The notes under the pieces were generated by a model. That model ran no database searches and had not been told where the DNA came from. It saw nothing but the letters and a program-made list of their open reading frames with translations. The position numbers were made by a program, and so were the translations under genes. Shown piece by piece: positions 37,186 through 50,499 of a stretch of DNA of 64,000 nt; position 1 is the first letter of the stretch, and the number at the start of each line of letters is the position of its first letter. Source of the DNA: Hanleya hanleyi (lineage: Eukaryota > Mollusca > Polyplacophora > Lepidopleurida > Hanleyidae); contig JAVTVY010020496.1 of NCBI GenBank assembly GCA_036873755.1, forward strand, positions 1-64,000, written 5' to 3'.

Positions 37186-37511
37186 ACTAAATCATGGAAA
37201 TAAGTATATCACGGTGCTTAGGATCGCACTGAAGAGTCTGTGTATGATGACGAAGAAACAATCTTTGAAATATCAAAGAACTAACTCGACATTATAATGA
37301 CATACATGTAATTCAACTAATTATCTCGACATTTCAAAATAGGTACCCTCATATCGCATTGCTGTTATCTCGGAAATTATGATAAATGACTGAAAGACTT
37401 GAAACTTTATATGATGACATTTCAGAATATATATTGCTCGTCATAATACTTCCGCAGCTTATTTACCAAGAATTCCCAAAATCTTCTTCTATTGAGGAAA
37501 TGCTTTTCTAA
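37186..37511. other. Linker before the 33-bp satellite
   Basis: AT-rich, nothing recognised. Confidence 0.4.
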
Positions 37512-40500
37512 TATGCTCTTGGTGGTGCCAGTCATGATCAGAGACATGCTCTTGGTGGTGCCAGTCATGATCAGAGATATGCTCTTGGTGGTGCCAGTCA
37601 TGATCAGAGATATGATATTGGTGGTGCCAGTCATGACCAAAGATATGCTCTTGGTGGTGCCAATCGTGATCAGAGATATGCTCTTGGTGGTGCCAGTCAT
37701 GATCAGAGACCTGCTCTTGGCGGAGCCAATCATGATCAGAGATATGCTCTTGGTGGTGACAGTCATGATCAGAGATATGCTCTTGGTGGTGCCAGTCATG
37801 ATCAGAGATATGATATTGGTGGTGCCAGTCATGACCAAAGATATACTCTTGGTGGTGCCAGCCATGATCAGATATATGCTCTTGGTGGAGCCAGTCATGA
37901 TCAGAGATATGGTATTGGTGGTGCCAGTCTTGATCAGAAACCTGCTATTGGTGGTGCCAGTCATGATGAGAGATATGCTCTTGGTGGTGCCAGTCATGAT
38001 CAGAGATCTGCTCTTGGTGGTGCCAGTCATTATCACAGACCTGCTCTTGGTGGTGCCAGCCATGATCAGAGAGATGCTATTGGTGGTGCCAGCCATGATC
38101 AGATATATGGTCTTGGTGGTGCCAGTCATGATCAGATACATGCCCTTGGTGGTGCCAGTCATGATCAGAGACATGTTCTTGGTGGTGCCACTCTTGATCA
38201 GAGACCTGCTCTTGGTGGCGCCAGTCATGATCAAAGATATGGTCTTGGTGGTGCCAGTCATGACCAGAGACATGCTATTGGTGGTGCCAGTCATGATCAG
38301 AGACATGCTCTTGGTGGTGCCAGTCTTGATCAGAGACCTGCTCTTGGTGGCGCCAATCATGATCAGAGATATGCTATTGGTGGTGCCAGTCTTGATCAGA
38401 GACCTGCTCTTGGTGGAGCCAGTCATGGTCAGAGATATGCTATTGGTGGCGCCAGTCATGATCACAGACCTGCTCTTGGTGGTGCCAGCCATGATCAGAG
38501 AGATGCTATTGGTGGTGCCAGCCATGATCAGATATATGGTCTTGGTGGTGCCAGTCATGATCAGATACATGCCCTTGGTGGTGCCAGTCATGATCAGAGA
38601 CATGTTCTTGGTGGTGCCACTCTTGATCAGAGGCCTGCTCTTGGTGGCGCCAGTCATGATCAAAGATATGGTCTTGGTGGTGCCAGTCATGACCAGAGAC
38701 ATGCTATTGGTGGTGCCAGTCATGATCAGAGACATGCTCTTGGTGGTGCCAGTCTTGATCAGAGACCTGCTCTTGGTGGCGCCAATCATGATCAGAGATA
38801 TGCTATTGGTGGTGCCAGTCTTGATCAGAGACCTGCTCTTGATGGTGCCAGTCATGGTCAGAGATATGCTATCGGTGGTGCCAGTCATGATCAGGGACCT
38901 GCTATTGGTGGTGCCAGTCATGATCAGAGACATGCTCTTGGTGGTGCCAGTCATGATCAGAGATATGCTCTTGGTGGTCCCAGCCATGATCAGAGATATG
39001 CTATTGATGGTGCCAGTCATGATCAGAGACCTGCTCTTGGTAGTGCCAGTCATGATCAGAGATGTGCTCTTGGTGGTGCCAGTCATGATCAGAGATGTGC
39101 TCTTGGTGGTGCCGGTCATGATCAGAGACCTGCTCTTGGTGGTGCCGGTCATGATTAGAGATGTGCTCTTGGTGGTGCCAGTCATGATCAGAGATGTGCT
39201 CTTGGTGGTGCCAGTCATGATCAGAGATGTGCTCTTGGTGGTGCCGGTCATGATCAGAGACCTGCTCTTGGTGGAGCCAGTCATGATTAGAGATGTGCTC
39301 TTGGTGGAGCCAGTCATGATCAGAGACCTGCTCTTGGTGGAGCCAGTCATGATTAGAGATGTGCTCTTGGTGGAGCCAGTCATGATCAGAGATGTGCTCT
39401 TGGTGGTGCCAGTCATGACCAAAGATATGCTCTTGGTGGTGCCAATCGTGATCAGAGATATGCTCTTGGTGGTGCCAGTCATGATCAGAGACCTGCTCTT
39501 GGCGGAGCCAGTCATGATCAGAGATATGCTCTTGGTGGTGACAGTCATGATCAGAGATATGCTCTTGGTGGTGCCAGTCATGATCAGAGATATGATATTG
39601 GTGGTGCCAGTCATGACCAAAGATATACTCTTGGTGGTGCCAGCCATGATCAGATATATGCTCTTGGTGGAGCCAGTCATGATCAGAGATATGGTATTGG
39701 TGGTGCCAGTCTTGATCAGAAACCTGCTATTGGTGGTGCCAGTCATGATGAGAGATATGCTCTTGGTGGTGCCAGTCATGATCAGAGATCTGCTCTTGGT
39801 GGTGCCAGTCATTATCACAGACCTGCTCTTGGTGGTGCCAGCCATGATCAGAGAGATGCTATTGGTGGTGCCAGCCATGATCAGATATATGGTCTTGGTG
39901 GTGCCAGTCATGATCAGATACATGCCCTTGGTGGTGCCAGTCATGATCAGAGACATGTTCTTGGTGGTGCCACTCTTGATCAGAGACCTGCTCTTGGTGG
40001 CGCCAGTCATGATCAAACATATGGTCTTGGTGGTGCCAGTCATGACCAGAGACATGCTATTGGTGGTGCCAGTCATGATCAGAGACATGCTCTTGGTGGT
40101 GCCAGTCTTGATCAGAGACCTGCTCTTGGTGGCGCCAATCATGATCAGAGATATGCTATTGGTGGTGCCAGTCTTGATCAGAGACCTGCTCTTGGTGGAG
40201 CCAGTCATGGTCAGAGATATGCTATTGGTGGCGCCAGTCATGATCACAGACCTGCTCTTGGTGGTGCCAGCCATGATCAGAGAGATGCTATTGGTGGTGC
40301 CAGCCATGATCAGATATATGGTCTTGGTGGTGCCAGTCATGATCAGATACATGCCCTTGGTGGTGCCAGTCATGATCAGAGACATGTTCTTGGTGGTGCC
40401 ACTCTTGATCAGAGGCCTGCTCTTGGTGGCGCCAGTCATGATCAAAGATATGGTCTTGGTGGTGCCAGTCATGACCAGAGACATGCTATTGGTGGTGCCA

Positions 40501-43500
40501 GTCATGATCAGAGACATGCTCTTGGTGGTGCCAGTCTTGATCAGAGACCTGCTCTTGGTGGCGCCAATCATGATCAGAGATATGCTATTGGTGGTGCCAG
40601 TCTTGATCAGAGACCTGCTCTTGATGGTGCCAGTCATGGTCAGAGATATGCTATCGGTGGTGCCAGTCATGATCAGGGACCTGCTATTGGTGGTGCCAGT
40701 CATGATCAGAGACATGCTCTTGGTGGTGCCAGTCATGATCAGAGATATGCTCTTGGTGGTCCCAGCCATGATCAGAGATATGCTATTGATGGTGCCAGTC
40801 ATGATCAGAGACCTGCTCTTGGTAGTGCCAGTCATGATCAGAGATGTGCTCTTGGTGGTGCCAGTCATGATCAGAGATGTGCTCTTGGTGGTGCCGGTCA
40901 TGATCAGAGACCTGCTCTTGGTGGTGCCGGTCATGATTAGAGATGTGCTCTTGGTGGTGCCAGTCATGATCAGAGATGTGCTCTTGGTGGTGCCAGTCAT
41001 GATCAGAGATGTGCTCTTGGTGGTGCCGGTCATGATCAGAGACCTGCTCTTGGTGGAGCCAGTCATGATTAGAGATGTGCTCTTGGTGGAGCCAGTCATG
41101 ATCAGAGATGTGCTCTTGGTGGTGCCAGTCATGATCAGAGATGTGCTCTTGGTGGTGCCGGTCATGATCAGAGACCTGCTCTTGGTGGAGCCAGTCATGA
41201 TTAGAGATGTGCTCTTGGTGGAGCCAGTCATGATCAGAGATGTGCTCTTGGTGGTGCCAGTCATGATCAGAGACATGCTCTTGGTGGTGCCGGTCATGAT
41301 TAGAGATGTGCTCTTGGTGGAGCCAGTCATGATCAGAGATATGCTATTGGTGGTGCCAGTCTTGATCAGGGACATGCTCTTGGTGGTGCCAGCCATGATC
41401 AGAGACCTGCTCTTGGTGGTGCCAGTCATGATCAGAGATATGCTCTTGCTGGTGCCAGTCATGATCAGGGACATGCTCTTGGTGGTGACAGGCATGATCA
41501 GAGATGTGCTCTTGGTGATGCCAGTCATGATCAGAGATGTGCTCTTGGTGGAGCCAGTCATGATCAGAGATATCCTCTTGTTGGTGCCAGTCAGGATCAG
41601 AGATGTGCTCTTGGTGGTGACAACCATGATCAGAAACATGCTCTTGGTGGTGAGGGTCATGATCAGAGACATGCTCTTGGTGGTGCCAGTCATCATCAGA
41701 GATATGCTCTTGATGGTGCCAGCCATTATCAGAGATATGCTCTTGCTGGTGCCAGTCATGATCAGAGACCTGCTATTGGTGGTGCCAGTCATGATCAGAG
41801 ACATACTCTTGATGGTGCCAGTCATGATCAGAGATATGCTCTTGGTGGTGCATATCAGAGATATGGTATTGGTGATGCCAGTCATGATCAGAGACCTGCT
41901 ATTGGTGGTGCCAGTCATGATCAGAGACATACTCTTGATGGTGCCAGTCATGATCAGAGATATGCTCTTGGTGGTGCCAGCCATGATTAGAGATATGCTA
42001 TTGGTGGTGCCAGTCATGATCAGAGACCTGCTCTTGGTGGAGCCAGTCATGATCAGAGACATGCTCTTGGTGGTGCCAGTCATGATCAGAGATGTGCTCT
42101 TGGTGGAGCCAGTCATGATCAGAGATATGCTCTTGGTGGTGCCATCCATGATCAGAGACATGCTCTTGGTGGTGCCAGTCATGAACAGAGATATGTTCTT
42201 GGTGGTGGCCGCCATGATCAGAGATATGTTATTGGTGGTGCCAGTCATGATCAGAGACCTGCTCTTGGTGGTGCCAGTCATGATCAGAGATATGCTCTTG
42301 GTGGTGCCAGCCATGATCAGAGATACGCTATTGGTGGTGCCAGCCATGATCAGAGATATGCTATTGGTAGTGAGAGTCATGATCAGAGACCTGCTTTTTG
42401 TGGTGCCAGTCATGATCAGAGACATGCTCTTGGTGGCACCAGTCATGATCAGTGACCTGCTCTTGGTGGTGCCAGTCATGATCAGAGATATGCTCATGGT
42501 GGCGCCAATCATGATCAGAGATATGCTCTTAGTGGTGCCAGTCCTGATCAAAGACATGCTCTTGGTGGTGACAGGCATGAACAGAGACATGCACTTGGTG
42601 GCGCCAATCATGATCAGAGATATGATATTGGTGATGCCAGCCATAATCAGAGACATGCTCTTGGTGGTGCCAGTGCTGATCAGAGACATACACTTGGTGG
42701 TGCCAGTCATGATCAGGGACATGCTCTTGGTGGTGCCAGCCGTGATCAGAGACCTGCTCTTGGTGGTGACAGTCATGATCAGAGATGTGCTCTTGGTGAT
42801 GCCAGTCATGGTCAGAGATGTGCTCTTGGTGGAGCCAGTCATGATCAGAGATATGCTCTTGGTGGTGCCAGTCATGATCAGAGATGTGCTCTTGGTGGTG
42901 ACAGGCATGATCAGAGACATGCTCTTGGTGGTGAGAGTCATGATCAGAGACATGCTCTTGGTGGTGACAGGCGTGATCAGAGACATGCTCTTGGTGGTGC
43001 CAGTCATGATCAGAGACATGCTCTTGGTGGTGAGAGTCATGATCAGAGACATGGTCTTGTTGGTGAGAGTCACGATCAGAGACCTGCTCTTGGTGATGCC
43101 AGTCGTGATCAGAGATATCGTCTTGGTGGTGCCAGTCATGATCAGAGATATGCTCTTGGTGGTGCCAGTCGTGATCAGAGATATGCTTTTGGTGGTGCCA
43201 GTCATGATCAGAGATATGCCCTTGGTGGTGCCAGTCATGATCAGAGACCTGCTCTTGGTGGTGCCTGTCATGATCAGAGATATGCTCTTGGTGGTGCCAG
43301 TCGTGATCAGAGACATGCTCTTGGTGGCACTAGTCATGATCAGTGACCTGCTCTTGGTGGTGCCAGTCATGATCAGAGATATGCTCATGGTGGCGCCAAT
43401 CATGATCAGAGATATGCTCTTGGTGGTGCCAGTCCTGATCAAAGACATGCTCTTGGTGGTGACAGGCATGATCAAAGACATGCACTTGATGGCGCCAATC

Positions 43501-45121
43501 ATGATCAGAGATATGATATTGGTGATGCCAGCCATGATCAGAGATATGCTCTTGGTGGTGCCAGTGCTGATCAGAGACATACACTTGGTGGTGCCAGTCA
43601 TGATCAGGGACATGCTCTTGGTGGTGCCAGCCGTGATCAGAGACCTGCTCTTGGTGGTGACAGTCATGATCAGAGATGTGCTCTTGGTGGTGACAGTCAT
43701 GATCAGGGACATGCTCTTGGTGGTGACAGGCATGATCAGAGATGTGCTCTTGGTGATGCCAGTCATGATCAGAGATGTGCTCTTGGTCGAGCCAGTCATG
43801 ATCAGAGATATGCTCTTGGTGGTGCCAGTCATGATCAGAGATGTGCTCTTGGTGGTGACAGGCATGATCAGAGACATGCTCTTGGTGGTGAGAGTCATGA
43901 TCAGAGACATGCTCTTGGTGGTGACAGGCGTGATCAGAGACATGCTCTTGGTGGTGCCAGTCATGATCAGAGACATGCTCTTGGTGTTGAGAGTCATGAT
44001 CAGAGACATGCTCTTGTTGGCGAGAGTCACGATCAGAGACCTGCTCTTGGTGGTGCCAATCGTCATCAGAGATATGCTCTTGGTGGTGCCAGTCATGATC
44101 AGAGACATGCTCTTGGTGGTGAGAGTCATGATCAGAGACATGCTCTTGTTGGTGAGAGTCACGACCAGAGACCTGCTCTTGGTGGTGCCAGTCGTGATCA
44201 GAGATATGCTCTTGGTGGTGCCAGTCATGATCAGAGATATGCTCTTGGTGGTGCCAGTCGTGATCAGAGATATGCTTTTGGTGGTGCCAGTCATGATCAG
44301 AGATATGCTCTTGGTGGTGCCAGTCATGATCAGAGACCTGCTCTTGGTGGTGCCAGTCATGATCAGAGATATGCTCTTGGTAGTGCCAGTCGTGATCAGA
44401 GACCTGCTCTTGGTGGCGCCAAACATCATCAGAGATATGCTCTTGGTGGTGCCAGTCATGATCAGAGATGTGCCCTTGGTGGTGACAGGCATGATCAGAG
44501 ACATCCTCTTGGTTGTGAGAGTCATGATCAGAGATATGCTCTTGGTGGTGCCAGTCATGATCAGAGATCTGCTCTTGGTGGCGCCAGGCGTGATCAGAGA
44601 TGTGCTCTTGGTGGTGCCAGTCATGATCAGAGATGTGCTCTTGGTGGAGCCAGTCATGATCCGAGATATGCTCTTGGTGGTTCCAGTCATGATCAAAGAT
44701 GTGCTCTTGGTGGTGCCAGTCATGATCAGAGATGTGCTCTTGGCGAAGCCAGTCATGATCAGTGATGTGCTCTTGGTGGTGCCAGTCATGATCAGAGATG
44801 TGCTCTTGGTGGAGCCAGTCAGGATCAGAGATGTGCTCTTGGTGGTGCCAGTCATGATCAGAGATGTGCTCTTGGTGGAGCCAGTCATGATCAGAGATGT
44901 GCTCTTGGTGGAGCCAGTCATGATCAGAGATGTGCTCTTGGTGGTGCCAGTCATGATCAGAGACCTGCTCTTGGTGGAGCCAGTCATGATCAGAGACCTG
45001 CTCTTGGTGGTGACAGCCATGATCAGAGACATGCTCTTGGTGGTGCCAGCCATGATCAGAGACATGCTCTTGGTGGTGCCGGTCATGTTCAGAGACATGC
45101 TCTTGGTGGTGCCGGTCATGA
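37512..45121. repeat. 33-bp satellite, about 231 monomers
   Basis: Monomer ATGCTCTTGGTGGTGCC plus AGTCATGATCAGAGAC/T. The array spans 7.6 kb with one visible length change, a monomer shortened by 6 bp near 41850. Because 33 is 11 codons, the plus frame reads (MLLVVPVMIRD)n and one minus frame (SLIMTGTTKSM)n without a stop for about 2,580-2,600 codons; the minus frame HHQEHISDHDW is also largely open. The plus frame ALGGASHDQRY is broken by TAG in monomers with GATTAG. Higher-order structure: a block starting at 37631 recurs at 39413 (1,782 bp, 54 monomers); a block at 42435 recurs at 43326 (891 bp, 27 monomers); a block at 38041 recurs at 38470 (429 bp, 13 monomers). I treat it as a satellite. 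A repetitive protein cannot be excluded, but no splice sites, unique ends or regulatory context support one. Confidence 0.97.
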
Positions 45122-45237
45122 TAGAGACGAACTTGTGTCGCAAGTATGACGTGCCTACAATTCGATGTTTCATAATATTTGTGCGAATTTGTGGCAGAAT
45201 CTGCAATTGTAGTCCTGACACTACGAGAGAGACATGG

Positions 45238-45292
45238 GATTAAATTTCACGTCGCTTTCAGCAATATTTCAGCTATATAGCGACAAGCAACA
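45238..45292 (-). mobile_element. LINE/SINE-type 3' tail fragment
   Basis: GATTAAATTTCACGTCGC followed by TTTCAGCAATATTTCAGC and TATATAGCGACAAGC. The same tail ends the LINE fragments at 50500-50899 (minus) and 51558-51912 (plus). It lies about 115 bp past the last satellite monomer. Confidence 0.6.
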
Positions 45293-45304
45293 TAAAATGA
45301 TACC

Positions 45305-45524
45305 GTAAAATAGACCAAAATATGCCGTTTTTGAAAATGATGTCACTGAGACGTCATCAAAGCGGCCATCTTGGATTTTATTTTTACATTTTCTGGTACA
45401 GCTTTACCCAAGGGTATGGTGTGGTAAGTTGCAGCCCTCTAGTTCAAGGGGTAAGAAAAATAATTAGGAGGGGGTGGGGGGTGGGCAGGATACGTCCCAA
45501 AAAGCGCAGGTTAGATAGGGTTAA
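45305..45524 (+). mobile_element. TTAA-MITE, one-end fragment
   Basis: Carries the end from the CRE region outwards: a decayed CRE pair (GATGTCACTGAGACGTCATC), 'GCGGCCATCTTGGATTTT' (reverse YY1-like box), 'AAGGGTATGGTGTGGTAAG', CGTCCCAAAAAGCGCAGG and the terminus TTAGATAGGG-TTAA (TTAA at 45521-45524). The other half is missing. Subfamily 1. Confidence 0.85.
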
Positions 45525-46339
45525 TAAATCTTCATGAGTCAGTCGTGAATGACCGATTGTACAAGGCATGATGATAGTAGTTAGAAATGTTGTGGTCAGA
45601 CTAAGATGACTATAACCAACACTTGGCTGAAAGTAGAAGACAAGATATATACATGTAGGCCTACAGACTTGTATTTTATTTCTGGTGGTATGCAGACTAC
45701 AAGAGAATAGATAGAAAAGTGTTCATAATTACATGTGAAATATTTCTTCTAATTACAATAGTTTACATATTAACTGAAGATCGTACTGCTCTCATGGAGA
45801 GATGTTTGGATAGAAAAATATAGTCGCTAGCTGTAAATTACCGAGTGTCAGATTAGCAGATGAAACGTCTGAATTTGAGGAGTTATGTGAACTGTTAGCA
45901 GACATGCGTGTTGTGACTGGGATGTTAGAATATTGGGAGGCCAATCTGTACTTTTTCAAAACTACTCGAACATTGATTGCTTGACCCTATTTTTCAGCTT
46001 CGATGTTCTCTTTTGAGACTTATTGTTTATGAAAATCGCATTATAATATCCGCCGACACTACAGTAGCGTGTCACGGACAGCTATATGTTTGGTGACATC
46101 TTGTATCGCCTCTCTGAAATGCTCTGAATTTGGATGCTGTTGTAAGTACATATCATTTGCAAATTTAGCTGAAATGGCTTCTCAGATATTCTACCTCACG
46201 TTTTAGTAAGAGAACCACTGGACATAGTATAAATAGTCGTATTGAATTGTACAAAGTGCTCTCTGTTCTACAGAAACATGAAAATCTCATGGTTATACTG
46301 GATGATCACGGATCTTAACTGGTTTGAATGAGTTCGGCG
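45525..46339. other. Intergenic, nothing recognised
   Basis: AT-rich, no supportable feature. Confidence 0.4.
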
Positions 46340-48977
46340 GAGTAACCTTCCATGAATATTCCTTGTGGTATCGAAAATGCCGACTGACTACTGAATCCAC
46401 AGACTGGCATCTGTATCCACGGGGTTCTTCATGGTCGTCGGCTGGCCACTGAATCCACACACTGACGTCTGTATCCATGGGGGTTTTCATGGACGTCGGC
46501 TGGCCACTGAATCCACATACTGACGTCTGTGTCCACGGGGTTCTTCATGGACGTCGGCTAGCTACTGAATCCACATACTGACGTCTGTATCCACGGGGTT
46601 CGTCATGGACGTCGGCTGGCTACTGAATCCACATACCGACGTCTGTATTCACGGGGTTCTTCATGGACGTCGGCTAGCTACTGAATCCACATACTGACGT
46701 CTGTATTCACAGGGTTCTTCATGGACGTCGGCTGGCTTATGAATTCATACATTAACTTCTGTATCCACGGAGTTCTTCATGGACGTCGGCTGGCTACCGA
46801 ATCCAGATACTGACGTCTGTATCCACGGGATTCTTCATGGACGTCGGCTGACTACTGAATCCACATACTGACGTCTGTATCCACAGGGTTCTTCATGAAC
46901 TTTGGCTGGCTACTGAATCCACATATTGACGTCTGTATCCACGGGGTTCTTCATGGACGTCGGCTGGCTACTGAATCCAAAAACTGACGTCTGTATCCAC
47001 GGGGTTCTTCATGGACGTCGGCTAGCTACTGAATCCACATATTGACGTCTGTATCCACGGGGTTCTTCATGGACGTCGGCTAGCTACTGAATCCATATAC
47101 TGATGTCTGTATCCACGGGGTTCTTCATGGACGTCGGCTGACTACTGAATCCAGATATTGACGGCTGTATCCACGGGGTTTTTCATGGACGTCGGCTAGC
47201 TACTGAATCCACATACTGACGTCTGTATCCACGGGGTTGTTCATGAACTTTGGCTGGCTACTGAATCCACATATTGACGTCTGCATCCACGGGGTTCTTC
47301 ATGGACGTCGGCTGGCTACTGAATCCATAAACTGACATCTGTATCCACGGGTTTCTTCATGGACGTCGGCTAGCTACTGAATCCACATACTGACGTCTGT
47401 ATCCACGGGGTTCTTCATGAACTTTGGCTGGCTACTGAATCCACATATTGACGTCTGTATCCACGGGGTTCTTCATGAACTTTGGCTGGCTACTGAATCC
47501 ACATATTGACGTCTGTATCCACGGGGTTCTTCATGGACGTCGGCTGGCTACTGAATCCATAAACTGACGTCTGTATCCACGGGGTTCTTCATGGACGTCG
47601 GCTGACTACTGAATCCAGATATTGACAGCTGTATCCACGGGGTTTTTCATGGACGTCGGCTAGCTACTGAATCCACATACTGACGTCTGTATCCACGGGG
47701 TTCTTCATGAACTTTGGCTGGCTACTGAATCGACATATTGACGTCTGCATCCACGGGGTTCTTCATGAACTTTGGCTGGCTACAGAATCCACATATTGAC
47801 GCCTGTATCCACGGGGTTCTTCTTGGACGTCGGCTGGCTACTGAATCCATAAACTGACGTCTGTATCCACGGGTTTCTTCATGGACGTCGGCTAGCTACT
47901 GAATCCACATACTGGCTGTTGTATCCACGGGGTTCTTCATGAACTTTGGCTGGCTACTGAATCCACATATTGACGTCTGTATCCACGGGGTTCTTCATGA
48001 ACTTTGGCTGGCTACTGAATCCACATATTGACGTCTGTATCCACGGGGTTCTTCGTGAACTTTGGTTGGCTACTGAATCCACATATTGACGTCTGTATCC
48101 ACGGGGTTCTTCATGGACGTCGGCTAGCTACTGAATCCACATACTGGCGTCTGTATCCACGGGGTTCTTCATGAACTTTGGCTGGCTACTGAATCCACAT
48201 ATTGACGTCTGTATCCACGGGGTTCTTCATGAACTTTGGCTGGCTACTGAATCCACATATTGACGTCTGTATTCACGGGTTTCTTCATGGACGTCGGTTA
48301 GCTACTGAATCCACATACTGACGTCTGTATCCACGGGGTTCTTCATGAACTTTGGCTGGCTACTGAATCCACATATTGACGTCTGTATCCACGGGGTTCT
48401 TCATGAACTTTGGCTGGCTACTGAATCCACATATTGACGTCTGTATCCACGGTGTTCTTCGTGAACTTTGGCTGGCTACTGAATCCACATATTGACGTCT
48501 GTATCCACGGGGTTCTTCATGGACGTCGGCTGGCTACTGAATCCATAAACTGGCGTCTGTATCCACGGGTTTCTTCATGGATGTCGGCTAGCTACTGAAT
48601 CCACATACTGACGTCTGTATCCACGGGGTTCTTCATGAACTTTGGCTGGCTACTGAATCCACATATTGACGTCTGTATCCACGGGGTTCTTCTTGAACTT
48701 TGGCTGGCTACTGAATTCACATATTGACGTCTGTATCCACGGGGTTCTTCGTGAACTTTGGCTGGCTACTGAATCCACATATTGCCGTCTGTATCCACGG
48801 GGTTCTTCATGGACGTCGGCTGGCTACTGAATCCATAATCTGACGTCTGTATCCACGGGGTTCTTCCTGGACGTCGGCTGACTACTGAATCCAGATACTG
48901 ACGTCTGTATCCACGGGGTTATTTATGGACGTCGGCTAGCTACTGAATCCACATACTGACGTCTGTATCCACGGGGT
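46340..48977. repeat. 58-bp satellite, about 45 copies
   Basis: The unit starts CTGAATCCACATACTGACG and continues TCTGTATCCACGGGGTTCTT. Unit starts at 46391, 46449 and 46507 through 48943 fall on exact multiples of 58, so there is no net length change over about 2.5 kb. Two variants of the unit's second half alternate irregularly: CATGGACGTCGGCTGG or CATGGACGTCGGCTAG, and CATGAACTTTGGCTGG. The first unit is degenerate and the last ends at CACGGGGTTAAACTC. The period is not divisible by three, so no long frame exists. Confidence 0.97.
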
Positions 48978-49911
48978 TAAACTCTTTTGTGCGGTTTGAT
49001 GATAAATAGTACCCCGTAGAATCCAGTACATGCTCAAAATACTTGATCCGCCGGAGCCGATTGATAGAATTTCAGGTGTCAAATAAATTATGTCTGTTCC
49101 ATTTTTGGATGTATGAGATGCAGACCAATGCGCATATGTGAATTAAGATGCATGGGCACATGAAAAAAGGTTATCTTTCAGCACCATCTTCCTTCATATT
49201 GGTCATTTCAAGTACGTTTTTATTTCAAGTGCGGTTTACAAGGGAGGTACGATCACACTTGAACTCAAGTGCGATTTCAGGTTCAAATGATTTTTCATGG
49301 AAACAAAAACTCAAGTCAAGGGAGGTTCTCAAGTGTGAACATTTCCTCAAGTGAGGGTTCATGCAATCGGCCCCAGCATTAGCACCAAAGCATTTAAGTC
49401 AGTCTGGCAGCCATCTTCGATTGTTTTCAGCTTTGGAGCGCATATAGTATAAAAATTTAGCTTGGTATCCGACATTTACGAATTATGCTAACAACACATA
49501 ATACCACCTGTTTACACAAACAATATCTACAGGTTCACCTTTGAGGAAACCCGTCTAGTTTTTTATGAGATGTAGTATTATGTTCAGTATATTTAAATCG
49601 GCCCCTAAATTGGAGCTTTCTGTAAGTTATGGGTTTGCGCTTTTGTCCTTCGCTTTGGGAGCCATTCAACCCTTCACACGTTTTGCAGATGGGATTTTAC
49701 CGTATTCTATGTCATTGAATAGGTATATTTGGATTGAAGATATCATTAAGGCATACTGAATAATGCATAAAAACAAAAACGTCACAATAAGACAATTAAT
49801 ATTCCAATACTTTGCTTTCCCAAAGTCAGAGGACAACTAATGTCATTTTGGTACTGTTTGTATAAACGTCAGAGATCTGTTACACCTGCGGAGATGAAAA
49901 TCACATGTTCA
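48978..49911. other. Intergenic, no gene seen
   Basis: Several diffuse CAAGTGNGG and CTCAAGTG motifs near 49220-49355 suggest a decayed repeat. No gene. Confidence 0.4.
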
Positions 49912-50460
49912 TACGAAGTAGGCTCTCATTTGCAAACTGTCCGGTAGTCAGTGAGTGAGTCAGTCAGTTAGTCCATCCGAAACCTTTCGTTGGCAAAATA
50001 AGGAGAACCGTTGACATTAGAACCTTGATTTTTGGCATGAACGTGCATTAGGTTACTGTTCCCAGCAAGTTCTTCTCTGGCCGAATTCTGATGAAAAAGA
50101 TTTATAACTATTTTTATTATTTATTGATCGCTCAGCGAGTGTACTGTCATGCCAATCGGGAACCCTTGGTTGTATGTTTCATTGTGACTTTTGAAGGTTC
50201 CCTGATACCAGAAAGCATACGAGATTCAGATCACCTGAGAATGGCTATCTTTGGATGGAATACCCCAATTCCCATATATTCTGGGAGATTACATGATCCA
50301 ACCTATGCACTACCCTCGGGAGGATCCCCCACCCCTTGGGCAGACCTACTTAGGTGACCTGTACATCTCGAAATTGGCAAAAAACATGTCTTAGTTTAAG
50401 TACACACTCAAACCATATCAAACCCTACTTCGTAGGTCCTGTGTCGTTGGTCATACTGCC
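49912..50460 (+). repeat. Dispersed repeat family B, fullest copy
   Basis: TACGAAGTAGG at the start and CCTACTTCGTAGG at 50424-50436, with the shared GTGAGTGAGTCAGTCAG, GGCATGAACGTGCATTAGG and CTCAGCGAGTG blocks. It shares its first half with 17409-17690 and its end with 19460-19693. An 88-codon frame inside has no recognised domain. Confidence 0.75.
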
Positions 50461-50499
50461 ATGTAATATTATTTTCGGGGTTAATAACATCTTTTTTGT

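Noticed and set aside
37492..45243. Two overlapping open frames of about 2,590 codons on opposite strands as genes
   Set aside because: They exist because the 33-bp period is 11 codons. Their nominal starts are TTG and GTG, the ends are not unique domains, and a neighbouring non-coding 58-bp array shows the same lack of indels.
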